This document shows, in pieces, positions 34,901 to 42,108 of a DNA stretch of 64,000 nt. Below the pieces are notes generated by a model, which was not told where the DNA came from, did not search any database, and worked only from the letters and a program-made list of their open reading frames with translations. The position numbers and the translations under genes are program-made. The stretch's first letter is position 1; each line of letters opens with the position of its first letter. The DNA is from Lytechinus pictus (taxonomy: Eukaryota > Echinodermata > Echinoidea > Temnopleuroida > Toxopneustidae), in the NCBI RefSeq assembly GCF_037042905.1, contig NC_087261.1, positions 22,059,617 to 22,123,616 on the forward strand, read 5' to 3'.

Positions 34901-36171
34901 AATGCCAGGTTTGTAGCAGTTTCCTAACCACTTCAAACTCATAATTCCTCTGTCATATATTGGAGATGATAGGTGAAAAGCAGACTATGGCCCCCACCAT
35001 TTTCACATATTTTTTTTCTGTCTCATATCAGATTTTCTCATGGGGAAATGTCCACAGATCCACATCCACATACGTCGCATCGCCTTGGAAACTGCCCCGT
35101 CAGACATTGTTGAATTCCACAGATGGTTACATGGGGTCTTTGAAACTAAGGATAGGTATGTATTTATTTGAGGTCTCTGGAGCTTTTCTTAAAGCCATTC
35201 GGCAAATTTCACTGACTATTTAAGCTACTAAAATCCTTGCATTCCTTGGCTGAAATTAAATTTGTCGGTGAAAATCGCAGAGTAGTCGCATCATGAATTG
35301 TTCATTTGATTTTTTTTTTGGAGAAAACATTTTATAGTGTGTATTTTTGATAATTTTCTGCTGGAGGAAATTCTGGAGGACTTCACTGTGAGTCCTTTTT
35401 AAAAGTGTGTGTAAAATGCCATTATCCATTCATCAAAGTCATATTTCATTCACTTTTTTGTTTGTGGAGCTTTCATGGTTATCACTATTGAAACATTTGG
35501 CCCACCTGTAAAAGTGTGTACAGCAGCTGCAAATTACTACAAAAGTGGGAATCAATCATATTGATCTTTCTAGGATCCTGTTTGATAAAGAGTTACTACT
35601 ATTGTAACTGTGCTATTATGGCAGTTACCATGGTAACAAGGCTCAGCAGCCAATGACAATCAAGGTTTCCATGGAGGTTACAATAATGGCAAATCTAGTA
35701 TAGTTGTAACTCTGTGAAACTGGCCACAGCTCAGAACTGTTTTTTCACTAATAATAATAATCCGCTTTTTTATATAGCGCTTAATACATCGGAACGACGT
35801 GTCTAAGCGCTTTACAGATATATCATTACCCCGGTCGTCGGATTCAATCAGTCATTCCCGCACACAATGTGTGCACATCCTCCACTCCCTGGGGAGTATT
35901 TTTTCACTCTATGTTATTCCTGCTTCCATTATTTCCCTGCTTCTCCAGGATGTTAGCAGACTTTTACTCGGAGGATCCGGCGAAGAGGGGTCGTCTGGAG
36001 GGCGAAGGTCGAAGGTCAAGACTGGGCCTGATGACTACACTACCGGCCATCGCCCTTACCGCGGCGTGTATGGTTCCGTTCGTCATGATCAAGGGACAGC
36101 GGAGGGCGTACTGGCAGCTCTTGGTCTACGGCAGCATCTTCACCGTTCTCTGGATGAAACTAACTGTCTGA
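16734..36171 (+). CDS. AGPAT5: AGPAT5 gene, complete seven-exon coding region
   Basis: Lysophosphatidic acid acyltransferase: transfers an acyl group from acyl-CoA to 1-acyl-glycerol-3-phosphate to make phosphatidic acid. AGPAT5 in vertebrates is associated with mitochondrial and ER membranes (family knowledge). Exons: 16734-16949, 30718-30912, 31960-32064, 33021-33111, 34738-34908, 35032-35155, 35949-36171; 1125 nt, 374 residues plus TGA, close to the family's length. Motifs: acyltransferase block NHQTTLDW (exon 2), PLYGY region (exon 2), FPEGTR (exon 4), LSPRIRATH (exon 5), IHIHIRRI (exon 6), and a hydrophobic C-terminal segment (exon 7). The N-terminus is hydrophobic (LRYLVPAGMMMGCAPVYL). 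The LRYL, FFFEHYTGVE and C-terminal tail features favour AGPAT5 over AGPAT3/4. Intron 1 is 13.8 kb and contains an antisense BEL/Pao element. Confidence 0.95.
17533..19195 (-). pseudogene. Decayed zinc-knuckle ORF1/gag-like gene, split by a transposon
   Basis: On the minus strand fragments of one protein can be followed from about 19195 to a stop near 17533. In order: a GLWRLYIES segment; a VYDTNPF segment; RLVIRDIPLSAHHTL; DCFTGDRVVYIQ with PLPRFMNFGPF; two CCHC knuckles, CSRCLSEGHHRSLC and CRRCKQPGHLQMQC; an acidic/serine stretch; and a basic KKK tail. The pieces lie in different frames: a frameshift near 19010, an in-frame stop near 19093, a frameshift between the two knuckles near 18098, and probably one more near 18140. 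A 535-bp inverted-repeat element interrupts it. The layout resembles ORF1/gag-like nucleic-acid-binding proteins of invertebrate retroelements. I cannot name the clade, and no reverse transcriptase is adjacent. Confidence 0.7.
18387..18921. mobile_element. 535-bp nonautonomous element with 18-bp TIRs and 8-bp TSD
   Basis: Perfect 18-bp inverted termini (CCC, ten G, CACTC) flanked by identical tgtgcaga at 18379-18386 and 18922-18929. An 8-bp target duplication fits hAT-like transposons. Deleting the element and one duplication restores the reading frame of the surrounding pseudogene (..RDIPLSAHHTLRADG..). Internal sequence is GC-rich, with three copies of a ggaacgg-type motif. Confidence 0.88.
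19209..19800. mobile_element. Family A MITE, complete
   Basis: 592 bp with terminal aggtcaagtccaccc and inverted gggtggacttgtcct, flanked by TTAA on both sides (19205-19208, 19801-19804). The two halves are near mirror images, so the element can fold back. TTAA flanks are typical of piggyBac-like insertions. Confidence 0.88.
20326..21412 (-). repeat. 3' LTR of the BEL/Pao element
   Basis: 1087 bp, downstream of the coding frame in element orientation; same termini as the 5' LTR. The CRE-like TGACGTCA is at 21351-21358. Confidence 0.96.
21351..21358. promoter_or_regulatory. CRE-like palindrome in the LTR
   Basis: TGACGTCA, the perfect CREB/ATF site, about 55 nt from the U3 end of the LTR and repeated at 29390-29397. 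A binding role is inference. Confidence 0.35.
21413..21424 (-). other. Polypurine-tract-like site of the BEL/Pao element
   Basis: On the element strand AAGGGGCCGGGA lies directly before the 3' LTR. It is purine-rich with two C's, and its position fits the plus-strand primer site. Confidence 0.6.
21413..22823 (-). other. BEL/Pao 3' spacer with no coding
   Basis: 1.4 kb between the pol stop and the 3' LTR. AT-rich, only frames shorter than 62 codons, no motif recognised. Confidence 0.7.
22824..28340 (-). CDS. BEL/Pao gag-pol polyprotein
   Basis: Retrotransposon polyprotein. The frame is open from 28406 (inside the 5' LTR), but the likely start is the ATG at 28340 (MSDAGQPRDAG), 24 nt past the LTR. 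Order, numbered from 28406: gag with a coiled Glu-rich N-terminus and the BEL-type DUF1759-like domain (YEGDPLGFWEFW); zinc knuckles near residues 445-520 (CFECKGDHKLWDC, CFNCLRPGHMTGAC); A17-type aspartic protease near 572 (LLDSGSTSTF); reverse transcriptase with YVDD near 985; RNase H (HFADAS, WTDS) near 1165-1230; integrase with HHCC zinc domain near 1490-1520 and D, D, E in GVDCFG, RSDNG and GGSWERQ (about 1568, 1627, 1678); C-terminal DUF5641-like tail. All catalytic residues I can identify are intact. Confidence 0.96.
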   Translation of the reverse strand: MSDAGQPRDAGESSTVREMRQEDDQDVQPGDSASQCGSHTSSASSSKLRLMARKAALAAEAAAMEERQNLELEEFRLTQRKLRLSMQTKLRIAEAEERVYLDFETNKFGVSLPEKEDETLPYPSDNMAMRTPENTVPRSSETAVARSSEAAVHTTTSKPVVASDSSWNNNGKGDKISANQSRNENSDLINLMRQSQKQQQHLLEAMQLPKAELTCYEGDPLGFWEFWRSFEDSVDATLVEDRTKLTRLLHYCKGEPKRLLSPCLLMPTMQGYSTAKHLLQERYGNPVIITEAWVKKITNGKSIGPQDRNALRALADDMSVCLMSFRAMGFEHELSPQKVLLPIAERLPYHLKGKWLNRVGVLRRQNRIPGFEDMMYFVQEAAQEINDPVYGGLMSSKSDQRKSTSGGKPKGSFSTSSSSKPAEPGCFECKGDHKLWDCKQFKDMMPKDRLRLARKKGLCFNCLRPGHMTGACKSKMTCSVEGCSRKHNKLLHTSEPAGDQNSEGDAQNNSVEVEASCNSTGAGRRSVLPIVPVRVRAEGGKQVLKTYALLDSGSTSTFCLTSLVRRLGVKGVKEKLLLTTLERKESIVHTEAVSLVVDTGDDSKRVKLPCVYTKDSINVKGIHMAKYEEIKGLTHLKGINIPLATEEEVGLIIGQDVPEALFPLEIRKGKEGPYAISTCLGWTLHGPLNTTEKKEKEIYATSTFIEGDLCLEKQLEKFWKLETADPLKEERGMSRNDVKALAEWEQGICTEDGHYQLPIPFKRRPPNLQNNRWLAQRRLESLGRKLNQSDGLLQKYADGITDLLEKGYAEEVNEQEENKNQCEWYLPHHAVFHPQKPGKVRIVFDCAAEWKGLSLNKVVYQGPDLTNKLIGVLLRFRSAPVALMADVEAMFHQVRVPAADRDVLRFLWWPRGNMKENPLTYRMCVHLFGGTWSPSVCSYALRRTAEDFETEFSPDVARIVKHNFYVDDCLVAVPDEDAAIRIATELRSLLQKKGFRLTKWISNRTKVLQSIPEEERAKQVKGLDLNREPLPVERALGINWDVQEDCLEYKTSIKDKPLTRRGLLSIVSSIYDPLGFLSPFILKAKHLMQRLTTLKLGWDDPIPDVEQEIWQQWVKQLSEVEHFKVPRCMIPTSYGAMIEYQLHHFADASEEAYGAVTYLVAKNSDGQVCSSLVFAKSHLAPLKRTTIPRLELMAATVAVKADVLVRRELGLPLKDSVFWTDSMIVLAYIKNEDKRFHTFVANRLSVIHSVSDVKQWHHVNSKENPADDVSRGMSARDLVASQRWIHGPEFILLSEEERSQDPDSDDISDNDPEVKTVKSFTAETRDEVPLAATDKLLNYFSEWYKLKKAVARILQFGKYLQSKAQKKTFDCEKLLTVSDLRDAEQAILKYIQHQSFPEELEVLQRPVRNERESKEQVSRVKKSSSLSKLDPKVFDDGLIHVGGRLQHASVDNKTKHPIILPKMHHVVRLIIRQYHQMSGHSGREHVLSLLRRQYWVISGRVAVKQALRDCVVCKRMSATPTTQKMADLPSDRVQTEKPPFTYVGVDCFGPFMVKQGRSHVKRYGCIFTCLVVRAVHIEILHSLETDSFINGLQRFIARRGQPEVIRSDNGTNFVGAERELRDGIRSWNQQKIQDHLLRKGIDWKFNPPSASHMGGSWERQIRTVRKVLNALLKQQALSDEGLCTLMCLVEAVINGRPLTVVSDDYRDLEPLTPNHLLLLRQSNVLPFDVSEKRDLYSQRRWRQIQYLADVFWRRWIREYLPALQQREKWSTPSRNIAVGDIVLIMDGLPRNQWLMGRITETFSGRDGLVRTAKIKTKSSTLVRPVQKLCLIESTEQEK
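28365..29451 (-). repeat. 5' LTR of the BEL/Pao element
   Basis: 1087 bp, upstream of the coding frame in element orientation. Identical to the other LTR except for one base. Contains a perfect CRE-like TGACGTCA at 29390-29397, in what should be U3. Confidence 0.96.
29515..29707. mobile_element. Family B MITE, 5' truncated
   Basis: Right part of the family, ending gtaagacagggccc. The following 54 bp are also shared with the copy ending at 32408. Confidence 0.72.
29871..30446. mobile_element. Family C foldback MITE with TTAA flanks
   Basis: 576 bp; terminal aggagaatgaaacccttg and inverted caagagtttcattctcct, flanked by TTAA at 29867-29870 and 30447-30450. Confidence 0.87.
30718..30912 (+). 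CDS. AGPAT5: AGPAT5 exon 2 (catalytic NHQ-D motif)
   Basis: 65 codons beginning VILYGDAEEC and containing YLSNHQTTLDWVV. The His and Asp of the NHx4D motif are the expected catalytic pair. Ends KYLPLYGYVFGL at donor GTGAGG. Confidence 0.96.
31119..31671. mobile_element. Family D foldback MITE with TTAA flanks
   Basis: 553 bp; terminal agggatggtccgggctgaaa repeated inverted at the right end, TTAA at 31115-31118 and 31672-31675. In AGPAT5 intron 2. Confidence 0.9.
31960..32064 (+). CDS. AGPAT5: AGPAT5 exon 3
   Basis: 35 codons, HGCIFVNRAKSRL... to HHRDNKIP, corresponding to the glycine/arginine (substrate phosphate) motif region. Acceptor CCCAAAAG, donor GTAAGT; phase 0 both sides. Confidence 0.9.
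32139..32408. mobile_element. Family B MITE
   Basis: gggtcccatctttt...ctttgtaagacagggccc; near full length, in AGPAT5 intron 3. Confidence 0.78.
33021..33111 (+). CDS. AGPAT5: AGPAT5 exon 4 (FPEGTR motif)
   Basis: Encodes SWLVVFPEGTRFRPEKD... to FAFKQ plus 1 nt. FPEGTR is the acyltransferase glycerol-phosphate-binding motif. Acceptor has a strong T-rich tract; donor GTTAGA. Confidence 0.96.
33142..33928. mobile_element. 787-bp inverted-repeat element in AGPAT5 intron 4
   Basis: Termini agggacagtgattttcc and its inverse; flanks gaattttt / gaatgttc match at 6 of 8 positions, a possible old 8-bp target duplication. Several internal ttttccgttt motifs repeat near both ends. Confidence 0.7.
34169..34425. 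mobile_element. Family B MITE, diverged
   Basis: agggccctgtttacatagag...caactctttgtaagacggagccc, in AGPAT5 intron 4. Confidence 0.7.
34738..34908 (+). CDS. AGPAT5: AGPAT5 exon 5
   Basis: Starts within the G of GLPVLHHVLSPRIRATHLCV, continues with YAGAIYDVTIAYSN and ends KEAPSMP plus 1 nt. The pattern matches the AGPAT5 family after the fourth acyltransferase block. Confidence 0.95.
35032..35155 (+). CDS. AGPAT5: AGPAT5 exon 6
   Basis: Encodes DFLMGKCPQIHIHIRRIALE... to WLHGVFETKD plus 2 nt. Acceptor TCATATCAG, donor GTATGT. Confidence 0.94.
35572..35726. mobile_element. Family H foldback MITE, copy 2
   Basis: Shares the gcagttaccatggtaac core and the cataaag/ctttatg-type ends of 4567-4723. 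In AGPAT5 intron 6. Confidence 0.68.
35750..35903 (-). mobile_element. Truncated SINE, second subfamily
   Basis: Inverse of the 53522 element: (AAT)n, ccgcttttttatatagcgct, ending at cctggggagtatttt. It lies 45 bp before AGPAT5 exon 7. Confidence 0.7.
35949..36171 (+). CDS. AGPAT5: AGPAT5 exon 7 with stop codon
   Basis: Encodes RMLADFYSEDPAKRGRLEGE..., a basic linker, then a hydrophobic C-terminal segment ending ...FTVLWMKLTV and TGA at 36169-36171. Acceptor TTCTCCAG. A truncated SINE lies about 45 bp upstream. Confidence 0.94.
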
Positions 36172-36653
36172 GGACGCTTAAGAAAGTCGTTTCCACCCTA
36201 ATAATAGTATCGCAACATTTGCTAATATGACAAATGCCCCTCCGCTAATTTTGTTGCACATATGAGGAGATGGTAAAGAGTTCACTGGTTTTCGGTTTCA
36301 GAATCCTGTGAAGATTTTTTAGGATGAGGTACAAGGTTTGATGCTTGGGTTTATGTTTGGCTAAATGTGTGCATTTTCCGTAAGAGCAATTGTCTAAGGA
36401 GCAAATGTTATGGAACCGGGGGAAATGTTACGCGGGGGCTCGCTGCTGAACGCAGGCCCAAACCACAAAGGTGTGAGCCAGGCTTTATGAAAAGCTTTTT
36501 GAAATGATGCGGCATACATTTTGGAAGGCCCTTTCATAAAACCAATGGTGAGTTTTTAAGTGACTATTTGTTACAGGCTATTGAAACCTTGCATATGATT
36601 TGCTCGGAGCAAAATCATCGATTACATTTTTCATGAAATGCACCCCACATTCC

Positions 36654-36888
36654 AGGGGGGGTGTTTCACAAAGATTTAAGTGTGACTTAACAAGGAATCC
36701 ACGTACATTCTTTGTGCATTTTATTATAAATTCCCATTTATAGAAGTCATTACCACATTGGTCGAATCATGCCAAGAGGACGTGTGTGACTGCGTATTAA
36801 TCAATAAGATTGCGTGTTGTATACCATGTGTGCGTGAGCATTCAAGCATGGCGAAGTCACAGTAAATTATTTTGTGAAACAACCCCCA
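36654..36888. mobile_element. Family G MITE in the AGPAT5-HADHA spacer
   Basis: gggggtgtttcacaaagatt...attttgtgaaacaacccc; inverted ends. Confidence 0.68.
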
Positions 36889-37419
36889 TGAGTGCTGTAG
36901 TTCATAAAATACAAGTACTTATGAATTCAAAGTACAGAAATATTTGTCAATTTGTAATGTTGCCATTCATGGATTTTAGAGACATTTTTTATTTTCGGTT
37001 CTTTTCAACAATACTTAACAATGAAATATCATTTGTGTTGCAATATTCTATATTTAAGCTTACTTGGTTGTAGGGCCTTGTTGGACAGACGCTCCATTTA
37101 TCTTGGTCCCAACAGCTATTGGAAAATCAATGATTCCATTCTTACCAATGGAACATGAAAGATAGCATCTTATTATTAAAAAAAAGAGGAAATTCGTAAG
37201 ATTATTTATTGCAAAGGAATTGATCCTTGTATTCATTGTATCTCGTGTGAGTTTTGGGCAATGGCTGTTTTTTAGCGAGAGTCAATTTGTAATATATTTC
37301 CACAAGATTAAGCTGTTTGAAGAGGGATCGTGTGACATATCGTTAAGTACAAGCACTTGAAGCAAATAATGATTCAAATCAATGTAAAATGGCACCATAT
37401 CATCGTAGGATGTAGATCT

Positions 37420-37847
37420 TAATGGGCCATTCTTGGTCACATGTGTGACCAAAATTATGACAGATCATTTTTTAAATTAGTTGTAAATTAAAAAAAAAAT
37501 GTTGAGATTGCGTGTCTCCAATATGCGGGTTCAAGGTCAGAGGTCAGAAGAAGTGGGTCACGTGTGTGACCTCACACAGGAGCATGATTTTGAAAGTTTA
37601 ATTTCATTTTGAAATTCCTGTGCATATCAAAATGAAATTAAACTTTCAAAATCATCAGTCATGATTAGTTATAAATCTCTAAAGCTTAGATTTATAATTT
37701 ATTAATGTCAAGATTTGTCATAATTTCTGTCACACACACACACTGGCGTTAATCCTTGTGTCACACCTATTGTTCAGGGGATGGAACAATAGACCATTCC
37801 CCCCCCCCAGACTTACGCCAGTGCACACACATGACCAACAATGGCCC
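37420..37847. mobile_element. Composite foldback element with perfect inner hairpin
   Basis: Outer ends gggccattcttggtcacatg and the inverse of catgaccaacaatggccc. At 37586-37656 a near-perfect hairpin (arm atgattttgaaagtttaatt.., loop about 14 nt) forms the centre. A smaller element (37741-37824, actggcgtt...acgccagt) is nested in the right arm. Confidence 0.68.
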
Positions 37848-37899
37848 TAATTCATTTAATATATAAACATGACTCTATCAAATCATGCAATCTGAGCTG

Positions 37900-38045
37900 T
37901 AAAAAAAAAAAAAGATCACACTGAAGATCCCCAACACTGATACATGTATGTACTTCTTAGACAGTGTATCATTATTGCTTCAACAAAAGACAAGACACTC
38001 AGTTTGAATGCCATGCTTATTTTGTAAATTTCTCGGCAGTTATAC
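37900..38045. repeat. Dispersed repeat, copy 2
   Basis: Diverged copy of 821-965 (agatcacactgaagatcccc ... tttctcggcagttata). Confidence 0.58.
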
Positions 38046-39539
38046 TTTTTCTACCACAACCATTTTGGATATTAAAAAAAAAAATCTTTTCACTTGGATG
38101 GTCATAATATTGGTTTCGCTTTGAACTACGTTTCTTTTAGTGACCTTCCAGCAAAATATATATTTTTTTGTAATGAATATATGTTCCCCTTTGTAAAAGG
38201 GGGAATCACATTTAAATATACAAATTCTCCTATCTGTCTGTACATTACGGGTAGAAGTGGGAGCTGTATTTTTGAAATTCTTCATAATTTATTGATGGTG
38301 TGTAAGATATTTGATTTCATTCAATGTTTTATACCATTTCCATTGACCAGTATCTCTGAATTCCACATGTTTTACATCTTTTTCATGTGTATGAACATTT
38401 TGGAGTACAATCTACTTGTAAATTTCTAATACTTGAAATTATAGTGCATATTGCTATGCAACAGTTTTTGCCATTTTGAATGTGATCGTGCATTATCTAT
38501 TTGAATTAAAAAGATGCAGTAATGCCTTTATTAGAATTGCCCAGTAGGCAGTGCATGTAAATATGAATTTGTGTTACTGTTAAAAAATATTTGATTGCGG
38601 AGCTCTTTGTGTGTGTGCGTTTGTGTGAAAGGGAAGGAGAGAGGGGGGGGGGGGGGAGAGAGGGGAGTTGAAATGTTATTCATTAAAACGATAGACCAGA
38701 CAATATCTGTTATATGATATAGTCTTTGTGGATTCGCCATCGGTTATATTCACCGAGGTGACGTCAAAACCTAGTCAAATGGGATCCTCGCAGCCATGAT
38801 CATGTGATGGCATATTGACCTAACACTGATTCGAATCTACATAACCTATGTAATATAAATGAATAATATGGACATTTGTAATGTGCCAGTATCCATCATA
38901 AAAATATAGGGAGAGAGAGATATGGGGTGGGAGGGAGGGGTACAGAGATAGACAGGAGGGGAGAGAGGAAGTATGAAGAAAAGAAAAATAAACGATAAAA
39001 GGGAAGGAGTTGTGGGATGTCAGACTCTGTCACTGAATAATTTGTTTTGTGTGAAATAAGCATAACTTAAAATTGCCATATGCCATGTCTATTAATGTTG
39101 GGATTAAAATTCCTTGTATTTATTCAAATCTTATTTATTCAACTTACATGTCTAGGTGGACTCCTTCATGAGCACCGTGCTCTATTATTTTGTTCACTTC
39201 TCTCTTAATCTAAGAATTTAAGGCCAATGCTTTAAGTAATCAACATTTCAGAATGCCTGACCACATTTTGTATAATTTTAATGTACTACATGAAAATGAT
39301 CAAAACTCACATAACCTTTCAAACGAACTAAATACAACCCCCGCCCCAAAAGCCAACAAAACAAACCACCCCCCAAAAAAAGATATTCAAACAGAAAAAG
39401 CAGGGATAAATGATTTCAGGAAAAATCCACTCTGTACATGTAAGGGGTCAGAAGTAAGTTTGAAAAAGGTAAATTGCCAAATTTCCTCCACTGCCAACTC
39501 GTCCACTCACCACATGGTCTAGCTTCATTGGCCCGTATT

Positions 39540-39816
39540 CTGAACTCGGGTTTAAATTAAACCCTGGTTTAAATATGGATATAGCCAATTGGGCATAAAT
39601 CTCTACGAGTACAATTTCAATTTATTTACTCGCATGGCACTCAAATCATTCATAACTGCTGGGAATGTATTTTTCTTCATTATGCAAGCATATGGAAACA
39701 AAATAGTAATCATAAGAAATATACAATGTAACCAGAATTTTTGAGTTTTTGGCTCCCCATGATTTTAGCAGAGTTAGACCAGAGTCCAAGTTAAACCAGA
39801 CTTCAGAATACAGGCC
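39540..39816. mobile_element. Family I MITE nested in a 16-bp repeat array
   Basis: ggcccgtattctgaactcgg and inverted gacttcagaatacaggcc, flanked by ATT on both sides. 16-bp units continue on either side. Confidence 0.78.
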
Positions 39817-40077
39817 ATTTAGTCCAATGCCATTCCATCCAATATTTCGTCTTAAAAACAAAGGTTTGGTCCAATAACCATTTGGTCCAATCATCACTTC
39901 CTCTATGACCATGTAGTCTCATAACCATGCAGTTGGTCTAATATTAACTTCATTTTCATTAATTTTTCCCAATTAACGCTTAGTCTAATTAGACCAAATG
40001 GTATATGGACTAAATGGCTATTGGACCAACTGCTTATTAGATAAACTGGTGAGTGGACGAAATAGCAGATAGACCAG

Positions 40078-40224
40078 GGCTCCGTAACACAAAGGTTTGC
40101 AAATATGAAAGAACCACACTGATTGGTCCCTGGTCAGTATTTTAAACCAAATGTGCATGTAACGTTGATATTGATTGGTCAGTTCATTTAGCGATTGATC
40201 GCTAATCTTTGTGTTATGGAGCCC
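40078..40224. mobile_element. Family E MITE nested in a 16-bp repeat array
   Basis: ggctccgtaacacaaag and inverted ctttgtgttatggagcc, about 147 bp; CAG on both sides may be a 3-bp duplication. Confidence 0.75.
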
Positions 40225-40676
40225 AGGTGGATAATGGACGAACTGATGGTAGACCAAATGATAATAGACGTGTTGGCAATTGGACGAATCGGCAAATGAA
40301 AATAAACCCGATTGAAAATGTTCTCCTGTTGACTCCATCAAAATCACCCCTCTTCCTCCCCCCCCCTTTATATTTTGATGACAAAAGCAATATTTTCAGC
40401 AATTCTACACATTCTGTAACTTCAACTTTCTAATCATCATCTCATATGCAACGCTACAGTGACACCATAACCGACTCCCAACAGACCGATGGTATCATGA
40501 AATAAAGATTTGATCAGTCTTGGGTCTGTTTCGCTGTTGTGACCGAGGCATACTGCACTAAGCTCGATTCCTCTAAGGACTTTCTTGTTGCATACCAAAA
40601 GAAAATTCATCAAACAAGTAGAAAATAAGAACAATCCACACAATTTGTTTAAATACATCTTTATTTCTTTTATTTC

Positions 40677-40682
40677 TTTATT
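40677..40682 (-). terminator. Candidate HADHA poly(A) signal
   Basis: AATAAA on the minus strand (with two more near-by AATAAA hexamers in 40659-40676), about 1.28 kb past the stop. It is only a positional guess for the 3' end of HADHA; no transcript evidence is available here. Confidence 0.3.
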
Positions 40683-40958
40683 GCAAGCTGAAAATAATTC
40701 ACAATACTGGGCAACCATTTTCTCCATTAATCTTTGAACACATAAATGTATATATATTTTTTTTTAATCCCCTCTTCCATATTTGAATGTCACTTTTTTA
40801 AATTCTTTTCCATCAATTTCACACACATACCAATCAACTTTCAAATAGAGCGTGGCTCTCATCAAAACATGACGATTGAAATCGGGATATTGAACTAAGT
40901 ATACTTTGAAAGAGCCAAACTCATCATTTTAAAGGTAGAGACAATAAAATGGAAACCA

Positions 40959-41166
40959 GGGGCCGTTTCACAAAGTGTATGCGTGACTTAGAGTCGCACT
41001 TAAATTCCCGGTTGCATGCGGTGTGAGACGCACCACTGCATCAGTCAAATCTTGCCAAGAGGACGCGCGCTACTGCGTACCAATCAATAAGTTCGAGTGT
41101 TATATTTCATGTGCGCGTCAGCATTTAAGCATGAAAGTCACACAAAACTCTTTGTGAAAACCCCCT
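40959..41166. mobile_element. Family G MITE, copy 2
   Basis: gggccgtttcacaaagtgta...aactctttgtgaaaacccc. If HADHA uses the poly(A) signal near 40680, this would lie in its 3' UTR. Confidence 0.68.
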
Positions 41167-41959
41167 CATCTCAATGAGTGAAGGCTTAGAAATTAGGATT
41201 CCTACAACACAAGCACAATAATGGTAAACAAATAGTTAACGGAAAGGGATATTCAAGGGAAATAAATAATCTGGAAAGTATGTTTGGTCATCGACTTCAA
41301 TCCCATTTCACAAATGTGAGAAAGAGAATATCACAGAGATACTTGTGCTTTTCACAGACAAATTCTCTCTCAACCAATAGGATGACAGGATTTCAGTAGC
41401 TTACAACGTTTGGAAATGAACATCACCAACGATTTTCTTTGTGAAATACTCCCCATTGCTTTTAATTTAGAGGATTATTTCAGTTTATAAAACACATATT
41501 CTCTAAACAAATAATGCTACAGTTGAAGTCAACTGAAATATCCAACATTTCCACCGCTTTCACGTCATAAATTTTCTTGCAGATTTAAAATCAAGTTGTA
41601 GTTTTACTCTTTTCAAATAATTTCCAGCTCATACCTCAAAACAATTCTAGAAATAGGCATATGAGGATCTCCAGAACTTTGTTTTTAATAGCATTTTCAT
41701 ATGTAAGAAACATCTTCATCATCTTCAAGATGACCTAAAAATTAAAATGGCATTGCAATGCATATTCATAATAAACTCTGTACAAACTAGAACATTGCAA
41801 GAAGTGCAAAAAAAAAAAAAACATTTCCTTGGGAAACTGACGACAGTGAGTTCAATACCACGTATCTTTGTCCTCTGTGTTAGAAATTCTGACATATTAG
41901 AATTGAATTTTGACACATTACAATTGAAATGCTTGGTGAGGCTACAAATATTGAATGAT

Positions 41960-42108
41960 TTAATTTGAATGGAATTTCTTTGATGGGTCTGCCGCGTGAT
42001 CTCGCAGGAGTTGGCATGGTTCGTAGGCGGCGCCGTAGACGGCACCATACTTTTCCATCGCAGCTATGATCTTGTCGGCTCCAAAGCTGTCAACCCATCT
42101 GAATGGAC
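41960..42108 (-). CDS. HADHA: HADHA exon 20 with stop codon
   Basis: Encodes [20 protein letters not shown] and on to [18 protein letters not shown] then TAA (41960-41962). Closely follows the family's C-terminal end. Confidence 0.97.

Larger units (their letters stand above)
39478..40320. repeat. 16-bp-unit inverted array, block III, with two nested MITEs
   Basis: ttggtccaataaccat-type units on the left, tagaccaaatgg-type units on the right, centre near 39965-40000. Interrupted by a family I MITE (39540-39816) and a family E MITE (40078-40224). In the AGPAT5-HADHA spacer. Confidence 0.78.
36172..40676. other. Convergent spacer between AGPAT5 and HADHA
   Basis: Holds the AGPAT5 3' UTR (end not determined), a family G MITE, the composite foldback element at 37420-37847, and block III of the 16-bp arrays. 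38046-39477 shows nothing recognisable apart from G-rich and GA-rich runs. Confidence 0.6.

Noticed and set aside
37586..37656. Hairpin called as a microRNA gene
   Set aside because: Arms are too perfectly paired and sit in the centre of a larger foldback repeat, which points to a transposon rather than a miRNA.
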